From Baffinella frigidus (Eukaryota; Cryptophyceae; Cryptomonadales; Baffinellaceae), in the NCBI GenBank assembly GCA_026770585.1, contig MU646801.1:251098-269369 (forward strand): a DNA stretch of 18,272 nucleotides. The letters run 5' to 3'. Below, in pieces: positions 8,390-17,440 of the stretch. The stretch's first letter is position 1, and every line of letters starts with the position of its first letter. A program made the translations under genes and the position numbers. The notes under the pieces were generated by a model that worked only from the letters and a program-made list of their open reading frames with translations, did no database searches and had not been told where the DNA came from.

Positions 8390-8458
8390 TGGGGACACAG
8401 TCCCGGAGTGACTTTACAAAGTCGCGTCCATGCTATCCTACACGGGACTGTGTCCCCA
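8390..8458 (-). repeat. Perfect 16-bp inverted repeat just downstream of the ARM stop codon
   Basis: TGGGGACACAGTCCCG at 8390-8405 and its exact reverse complement at 8443-8458 enclose a 37-nt loop that contains a smaller stem (GACTTT/AAAGTC). In the ARM transcript it begins 21 nt after the stop codon, so it would fold as a strong hairpin in the 3' UTR. It could equally be a 69-bp palindromic insertion. Confidence 0.85.
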
Positions 8459-8479
8459 GACTCTTCTAGAACTCTCGAG

Positions 8480-11400
8480 TTACAATCGGTCTCGGTTGAC
8501 CATGGTCTGGGCGATGATGAAGGGGTTCCCTCCGAGCGTTTCTAGAAGCAGTTTGCCGTAGTACTGGATCGCCTCGTGTGCCCGGAATCTGCGCATTCAC
8601 GGAGCCAGACACGCCACATCAGATACGGTAGGTCAATCACTGCCTAGCTAGCACCCTATCCAGGTTGGGGAACTCCGAGGTACTGGGTTGGGGTTGCAAG
8701 GAACATGATCTGTAAGATGAAAGATCACACGCGGGAGCATTGCATGTCATACCTCCTGTAACAATACACCTTACAGGGGTTACTCGCGAATAAGGACACG
8801 CAGCGTCCCTAGGGAGGTCCTATGCTCCTAGGACTAGCCCTGCCGTAGGATCCTAGGGACGGTGTGTGTCCTTAATTTCGAGTAACCCCTGTATGGGTTA
8901 CTCGCACCTGGATGTATGGGCTACTCGCACCGGTCCGTGGCGCTATTGGGGGTATTGACGCTACTGGCTGTATTGCAAGTATTGGAGGAATTGGAGGAAT
9001 TGGAGGAATTGGAGGAATTGGAGGAATTGGAGGAATTGGAGGCCATGGAGGCATTGGAGGTATTGGAGGTATTGAAGGTGTTGGAGGCATTGGACCTGCC
9101 GACAGCCTTGGCCGCGAGGGGGGTAGCGCCAGCAATCTGCACGCGCTCTCGCAGCCCGTCCACCAGTGCGAAGTTGTACAACAGCCAGCATCCCACCTCC
9201 TGCTTAGGGTTTAGGGTTTAGGGTTTAGGGGTTAGGGGTCAGGATTAGGGTTTAGGGTTTAGGGTGTAGGGTTCAGGGTTCAGGGTTCAGGGTTTAGGGT
9301 GAAGAGTTTAGGGTGCAGGGTGTGGGGTATCCCGTGAGTGGCGAGGGGGTCAAAATTGACCCCCAAGAGGTCCTAGGCAGGTCCTAGGGGCCTATAGTAG
9401 GGCGTATGAGCCTACTTGCCACTTAAGGAATAGGGTTAAACCCCTTTGGCGTGGTGATGTGGCCTGCATTGCGATGCTGTCTCAAGTGAGTCGCTCGCTC
9501 GCTCGAGAGCGCGTGCCCAGGGCGTGGAATTCAGGGGTTGTGTAATTAGGGTTGCCTGCATTCCGATGCTAGAGCGGTGCGCCCCCATCCCAGCGGAAAC
9601 AAACTCAGTAGTAAACACGATCATACTGATGACAGCGCTAACAAGGTAGTAAACAAGGTCACGGGCGCCAGGTGACCGGTCACCTGGATTCCGACGCTGG
9701 ATCGGTGTGCCCCCATGGCATGCACCACGGCTTCGATGCCGCCTTTCTGGGCTACAGCGACCTCCCCCGCATCGTCCAGACTCAGGTTGAACAGCGCCCA
9801 GCACCCCTGTACGCGCGTCAGAAACTCACTCAGTTCACCGCTGCCGTCCGGAACACAGGAGTTGAGAACCGCGCGGAATTCCTGTTCCATCCGAAGCCCA
9901 CGGGTTTCGAATCTCGCGGAATTCGTGAACAGGCACCCTCGCATCGGGAAAACAAGGACGTCAGAAAATCAATGACGAAACCCAAGGAGTTCAAGAACTC
10001 ACGGAGTTTTAGAGTCACGTGGAGGTCGGAAGCACACGGGATTGGTCACTGGAATTCAGTAACGCAAGGAATTGAGAAAGAGAAGCAAATGAACGTGGCA
10101 CGCAAGAGACGCTGACAAAGCAAGGTCGCAGCAGCAGTCAAGTGGTAGAGCGGTGTGCAGTGAAGTTGGCCACGGGAAATTTCCATTAATGGAAATTTGG
10201 TAAACAATGAGGGTTCTGGTAAAAACGTCAACTTGAACATATGATAGCTTCGGTAACGCTCGGGACCTGCTCCTGAACGCCTGCGTTGGCAGGGTGCTTC
10301 TGCATCGCCGCGATGACTGACTCGATCACCCCTCTCTTCATCAGCGCCAACTGCGTCAACAGGTCATCGTCACTGCAAGCCACATACACACTGATTATAG
10401 TAAGCAGAAGCTCCTGAGCTACTCCGACACGAAAAGTGGCGTGCTGCATCGAGAGAGTAGGGTCCTACGCATTATCCACTTACGCGTTATTCACAAAACC
10501 CTTTTGTAGTGGGGGGTGGGGGGTGGGCAAGACCTGAATGTGGCGGGAGAGGGCCAGGTTCAGGAGGAGGCCGATCCATCTGAAGTATTTGTACTAGAAT
10601 CGTATCCATTACTGTGGAATTCCAACCGAATTTCCCTGGATATCTGGGGGAAGCGGAACACGGCCGCTGCTAAGTGGATAGACTGAGATATGGTTCAGGA
10701 GAAGACCTGATTGTGGCGAGAGAGGGCGAGGTTCCGGAGAAGGCCGATCGCATGTTCTTGCACATCCTCTCGCAGACGGTGCTCGTCCATCCCTTTCACC
10801 ACCACCTGCTCGGTTTCGGGTTTCGGGGGTTGGCGTGTCGGTTTTCGGGAGTAGGAGGCAGGAGGGTCGTGCGAGGCCGGTGTACCCGACTGAAGCCCCG
10901 ACTGAAGCCGACTGAAGCCCCGACTGAACCCGATAATCCCCCATGATTGTTGTATCACCAGAATTCTGTGCGTCGGTTTCGCCCTGAATCACGAAAGCTC
11001 GATGCCCATCTACCGGGAGAGATTGGTAGCGCCAGCGCGGAGGAGGTATCATGAGTCAGTCCAGAGTGGTGGGATTGTCGACCTGAATGACAAGCTCGAT
11101 GCCGATCTTGACCGCGATCACCATCTGGTCTTTCGCGTCGTCCTGCCGGGTGCGGTATACGCTTTACGGTTCAGGGTGTAGGGAGTAGGCTCTGGAGGAT
11201 TGAGAATTGCGGGTTTGGAGCTAAGGTGTTCGGGATTCGGGATTCGGGATTCGGGTTTAGGGTTTAGGGATTCGGGGTTCGGGATTAGCGTTCACGTGAG
11301 TAATCGACTAGCTTGCAGCACTGCGCGAGAAAGACTTCGTGACGTGAGGAGGAAGAGGAGGAGGAGGAGGAGGAGGAGGAGGAGGAGAAGGGGGAGGAGG

Positions 11401-14400
11401 AGGAGGAGAGTCAGGAGAATGAGCAGGCGCAGGAGCAGGAGGGGGGGGGAGAGAGACCGCGAGGATGCGGAGGACGCCGCAGCCGTTGAGCTGGATGTCC
11501 GCACTCGAGACATGCTTGTCCATCGCCTTGATCACCGCCTGTGTCAAGTCCCGAGATTCAGGGTTGTGTTAGGCCGGAGATTGAGTGCTCGGCATCGCCT
11601 TGATCACCGCCTGTGTTTCTGGTGTTCACTTGAGACGAGAGAGCGATACACGTTAGACGAGAGGCCGGTATCACGTGAGCCGTAGGACCTTGGCATTCGA
11701 GTTGATCTGGATGTGAGCACTCAAGACATGTTAGTCCAACGCCTTGATCACCGCGTGTGGTGCGGGAGGTGTTGCGTTGACGGCGGGAGGTGTTGGGAGG
11801 CACTCGGCAGATGCACTGGTACGCTGCCCTTGGGAGGTGGTAGGAGGTGTTGCTCATTCAGCCTTCTGCCCATCTCGGCAACGCCTACGTGATTGGTGCC
11901 CACCAATCACAACCCACTGCATGCCGGCGCTCGAGACGACAAGCTTGTCCTTCGCGTGTATTACCGCGTGTACTGAGGGCCAAGATTCAGGGTTTTGTTA
12001 GGGCGGAGATTGAGTGCTCGGCGCACGCTTCGATCGTGCCAAAATCCCTGGGTTGGGCATGTTTTTGATGGTGAGCGTCAACTTATTGCGTGGCGGTTTC
12101 TTAAAGTTAATTAAATCGCGACCGGCGCAATTAAGTGGCCTTTGTTTTTGAGGGGAGGCGTATGCGGCACCTTGATCCATTCTGTGGCTGCCAGGCGGTC
12201 TTGTCGTTCCTCTGAATCGTTTGTTGCCGCCAGCACCTTTGAGGTTTTAGGGTTTAGGGTTCAGGTTTTAGGGTGTAGGGTTTAAGGTTTAAGGTTTAGG
12301 GTTTAGGGCGTAGGGTGTAGGGTGTAGGGTGTAGGGTATGATTTCAATTGGCGGTTTCGGGGTGAGGAAGACCTTGATGGCCGCGCAGCCACGGAGTTGG
12401 ACCCCCATGTGCCCCTGGTGTGTTTGCATTGCTTTCACCACCGCCACGATCCCCCCCATCTTCTGCGCCATCGCCTGTCGTGGGAGGACCGTTTAGGGGT
12501 TAGGGTTTACGGTTTACGGTTTAGGGTTTTGAGGTTCAGGGTTTAGTGTTCACGAGTGAGGGTTCAGGGTTGATGATTGAGGGGCTAGGGGTTAGGGTTT
12601 AGGGTGTAGGGTTTAGGGGTGGGCACCTTGATTCTTGGATTGGCGGCAAGGTTTTCGAGGACGCCGCACGACAGCTCCAGAACTTCTCCACTCCCCGCGT
12701 GCGTCTCCATTGCCTGGGTTAGGCTTTCGGGTTTAGGGTTTAGGGGTTGGGGTTTATGGTTCAGGATTCAGGGTCTAGGCGCATCCCCACTATCGCGGTG
12801 TGTCTTCATCGCCTGGTTCCAGAGGCATAAACCGTGCATGAGAGTACGCGAGCAACACCTGACGCGGCAGGCAAGTGCATCGGCCCTGTGCCTCGATCAG
12901 AAACCGATGGAAACACCCAGAGACACGTCAGGCCATCATTTGTACCACGAATAATAGAAAGACTCCAGAAGGGATTTACGTTCACGATTTTTTGGATCTC
13001 TTCGCCTCCGGGCGCGTTTGGTGAGACTGAGTTGCTCCGAGTGCACATGCGAAGGCACTCACTTTGAAGACAGCCTTGATAACATTCGTCACGAGCGTGC
13101 CATGCTTCTTCGCATTCACCGCTAGGCATTCCGGATCACCTACCGTGTTGCATACAGTAGCACCTTACGGAATGCCGGGGGCACTGGCCTTGAAGGCAGC
13201 CTCAACGACACCCTTCCCGACGAGGGTGCCATGGAAGCCCCCCGGGTGGTTAGTTTGAGTTGCTCCGAGAGCACGGGGGGGCACTCACCTTGAAGACACT
13301 CTCATCCAAAAATCATGAGAAAGCGAATTTGGGGAAGCATGAACTCACTTTGAAGACAGCCTCGACTATACCCTTGCCAACGAGGGTGCCATGATTCTTC
13401 GGATTCGCCGCCAGATTCACCAACGTCCCCCACCTGGTTCAGGTTTCAGGGTTCAGGGTTCAGAGTTTGTAGTTGAGAGTGAGGGGTTTTGCCCCACATG
13501 AACATGTACTTGAGAGCGTTACTTCACCCAAGAGGGTCCGCGTGACTTCGCACACTTATTCCGGCGGTACTTTACGCGAAAGCGTTTCATCGTTACTCTG
13601 GACAGCTCCGTCTCGCTTGCCTCTGGGAAATAGATGGCCACTCGGTAGACTACGAGGTTTTCAGTGAACGTCAACTAGCCCCGAGGAAGTTGGCGGTTGG
13701 TTTTTTCACGCACCCCATGTGAGCCATTACTCCCAGATTCTGGGTGCAGTGAAAGATTGGTAGTCCACCGAGTGGAAGGGTACCCTTGCTCAGCGACGAT
13801 GGTACTTGACGGGTGTTTCGCCATCGCCGCGATGACCGAATCGATGCCCATCTTGGACATCACGTCGAAGTGGTTCTTGGTGCTTGACGCTAGATTCCAT
13901 AACGCTCCGCACCCCTGCACGCGAGAAATGTTTATTTGATTATTTGCTAGGTTCCACAACGCTCCGCATGATTGTTTCGTCGAAGTGGTTTTTGATGCTT
14001 GACGCCAGATTGCACCACAAGGCACCCATGCATTCGGTCAACACGTGTTTGGCGGCCCGCGAGACGGCGGGTCATTCCGGTCAGACTCCTTACTATGTTT
14101 CAGATGTCGGGTTCCGGGTGTCGTGTTCCGTGTGTCGGGTTTCGGGTTTCGGGGTTGAGCACCTGTTCTTGGATAGATTCGCTGGACGTGTGCGCGGTCA
14201 TCGATTTGACCACTGCCTGCACTACGCCTTGCGTCGCCATTGCTACCTGTGTCGGTGTGCGGGGTTTGAGGGTTTGAGGGTTTGAGGGTTTGAGGGTTTG
14301 AGGGTTTGAGGGTTTGAGGGTTTACGCGCACCCCGGCATCGTGTTTGCGAACAGAGCAGGCACCGAGGCAGGGTAATGGACTCTTCAAGGCTGCGGGGGA

Positions 14401-17400
14401 CCGGGACACCTAGGGTCAGGGCTTGAGCGCCGGCTGGTAGGGTAATGTACCTCATTCCTAGGGTTCGCGGAGAGGTTTCGCAGCGCGGCCAACGCCTGTT
14501 TCGCCACGGCCTCGCTCTTCTTGTGTGCCTCCATCGCTTTCACCACCGCCTCGATCCTGTAGGTCGTGCACCGGTCGGGCTTCAGTCGATGACTCAGGGG
14601 ATTAGGGGTAAGGGTGTGGACTTCGGGGTTTAGGGTGTGGGGTTTGGGGTTTGGGAGTCAAGGTTTAGGGTTTAGGGTTTAGGGTCTAGGATTTAGGGTT
14701 CAGGGTATAGGGTTTAGGGTTTTAGGGTTTAGGGTTTAGGGTAACGGGTTTAGGGCTTACCCCCCCTTGGAAGCGATCGCCTCTTCGTTATCGGAGTTCC
14801 CGGCCAGGCTCCAGAGGGCCCCGCACCTGGTTCAGGGTTTAGGGTTTAGGGTGTAGGGTGTAGGGTGTAGGGTTTAGGGTGTAGGGTGTAGGGTTTGGGG
14901 TTTGGGGTTTGGGGCTGAGGGCGCACCCATGCTCCTGCACGTTCTCGGCAGATCGGTGCGCCTCCATCGCCTTAATCACTGTCTCGATCCTGTGTGGGGT
15001 TTAGGGTTTAGTTTTAGGGTGTAGGGTGTAGGGTGAAGGGTGGAGGGACAAAGCGGTCAGGCTCCAGTCCAGGACTCAGCTGAGAGGCCTAGGGGGGTAC
15101 ACCCCCCAGGAACCTACAGTAGGACCATGCCTAGGGCCCTGTGGTGGTTCAAGAGGGTGGTGTTTGTTTTTATGCGCGAGGTACCCCTGTACCCCCTGAG
15201 CCTCGCAAGGCTCCCTATCTCCGACATCACTTGGGCGATCGCGCCGAAGGGCTAAGCACTCTGTGGGCTTCGAATTCATCTTGGCCGACACTGGATCTTG
15301 AGCAACAGAAACGCCTGAGTCGTGTCGTAGGAACGGGACATAGTCCGGCATTCTGGATGGAGTTGAGAGGACTAATGCGAGGGGGGGTGGTTGGCGCAAG
15401 AGGGGAAAGGGACGGAGAGGAAGGGTCTATACAGAAGGCGAGTCCCGATTACTATTCGGTGTTTGGGGAAACTCCCTTCACCCTGAACCTAGTTGATAGG
15501 ATTTCTAAAGTGTTTTCTCTACACAGGTTAAGTATTCGTTTTCAAGTAATCGCTTTACAAAGGTTCAGGTTGGAGCGGGAGAGAGGGAGAGAAGAGGGGG
15601 GTGGGGGGGAGTCGGGGAGAGAGAGTACCCCCCACGTGAAGCAACAGCCTTCTCGTTCTCCTCGGAGCCTGTCAGGTTCCCCAGCGCCGAGCACCCCTGC
15701 TCCAATGCTTTAGGGTGCAGGCTGCAGGTTGCAGGGTTAAGGGTTTAGGGTGCAGGGTGCAGGGTTTAGGATTTAGGATTCAGGGTTAAGGTTTAGGTTA
15801 AGGTTTAGGTTTAGGTTTAGGATTTAGCAGTGGAGGCAAAAGCATAACCCTTCTGCACCACACGCAGTCAGACCAACATTTCAGGCAGTCGGAGAAACAT
15901 GCACCTACCCCGACACTGGACTCCGGTGAGGGTGTAGGGATTGGGGGTGTCGTGACCTGCTCTTGCAAGGCCTGGTTCGAGGGGTGGGCGTTCATGGCGG
16001 CGATGACGACCTCGATGCCCCCCTTGCCCACCACGGCCGCCTCGATGTGGTCGTCGACTGCGAGGTTCACCTGCGTACATGGGTTGGCGTTCAGGGCGCA
16101 CTCTCGAAACAGTGCACGGGGATCCCAGCATACCAGACCTGCTCTCCTCCTCCAAACCTGATGACTGCGGTTGATGACTTGTTGAAGAAGGAGAGCGGTT
16201 GCCAGATGTGGAGGGCAAGAGGCAACCGCCACTGAATTTTTGTGGGGCTAGTGGGGTAGCCTCGAGCGATGCTTGTTTGGTCATGCTAGTAATAGTAAAG
16301 CATTTGTGGTCATGCTAGTAATAGTAAAGCATTTGAGTAATTTTCGTCGGCGGAAATGAATCAATTCATACATTATATCAGATAATGGAGGGGGTTACCA
16401 GGGCGTTGAGAGTACCGAATACACCAGGGCGTTGAGAGTAGAGAGTACACCCAGCCACCAGTGGCTGGGCTATCAGAGGTCAGGGGTGGGGAAACTGTCC
16501 AAGGGGGTTGCGGGGGCGGTGAATAACCCGAAGCCCTAAACCCTAAACCCTAAACCTAGGCGGGGTTTACCAGGGCGCCGATGCCGGGGGTTCAGGGTTA
16601 AGGGTTCATGGTTAGGTTTCAGGAACCCTGGTCCCTAAACCATAAACCTTGAAAACCTAAACCCTAAACCCTGGTAAGGTGAGGGGATATTGGGGTTTAC
16701 CAGCGCGTTCAGAGTACAGAGTACAGGGGTGGCTGGGCTATATGAGGTCAAAGTAGGGGGTAACTTGGGTTTAGGATTTAGGGTTTGGGGTTTAGGGGTT
16801 AACAGGGCATTTGTGTAGTAATTTTCGTTGGCAGTGAGACATTAATTAATACATTCTCTCGGATACTGGAGGGGGTCACCAGGGCGCCGATGCCGTTGAG
16901 CTGGACTTTCTCACTTTGCAGATGCTCCTGCATTGCCTCCACTACCGCCTGTAGGAGAAGAGAATTCAGCACTCAACCAACCCAGCCACCCTGCTGGCCC
17001 TCTGTGGTATTGACCAAGGTAGGCAGGCACAGCTGAATCAGCACCCAACAAACGCAGGCACCCTGTTGACCCGTGATGGATCATGCCAAGGCAGATGCGT
17101 CCCAATCGCCGCTTTCTCTCGCTGCGCATCGTGCACACTAGTCAAGCCACACCGCCAATCGTCCCTCCGCCCAGGCCGGCAAACACGCGCTAGACTGCCA
17201 CACGCGCCTTTCGCACAGCCGGCTGAAACGCACGCGCCGTGCCGTTAGCAGTTACTTTACAATATTGTAAAGCAACACCTGTATTGTAAAGAATGAGTGG
17301 GGGGGTGACCTCGATGCCGCCCCTGGCAGCCACGGCCTCCGCGATCTTGTCTTCTGCTTCGTGCACCAGGTTCCATAATCGCCTGTACGTTTCGGGTTTA

Positions 17401-17406
17401 GGGTTC

Positions 17407-17440
<34 letters not shown>

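Larger units (their letters stand above)
7481..8479. other. Intergenic region between the zinc-finger remnant and the ARM gene 3' end
   Basis: Holds the 10-bp minisatellite, MITE B, a 14-bp tandem triplication and a perfect hairpin, each listed separately. Long open frames here on the minus strand run through the minisatellite and MITE and are not genes. No RNA gene is recognised. Confidence 0.7.

Noticed and set aside
10351-10413. Longer version of ARM exon 10267-10350 using an acceptor at 10413
   Set aside because: It is also in phase, but it would add 21 residues that disrupt the 42-residue spacing; the acceptor at 10350 gives an exact repeat. Transcripts could overturn this.
11200-11685. 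161-codon plus-strand frame with an Arg-rich stretch
   Set aside because: The Arg run is the (GGA)n microsatellite, and the rest is antisense to ARM exon 11458-11538 and its ghosts.
14305-14380. Possible extra ARM exon ending KHDAGVR before a GT
   Set aside because: The flanking exons 14451-14556 and 14163-14246 already join in phase to make a complete repeat (NLSANPRNE then VAMATQGVV).
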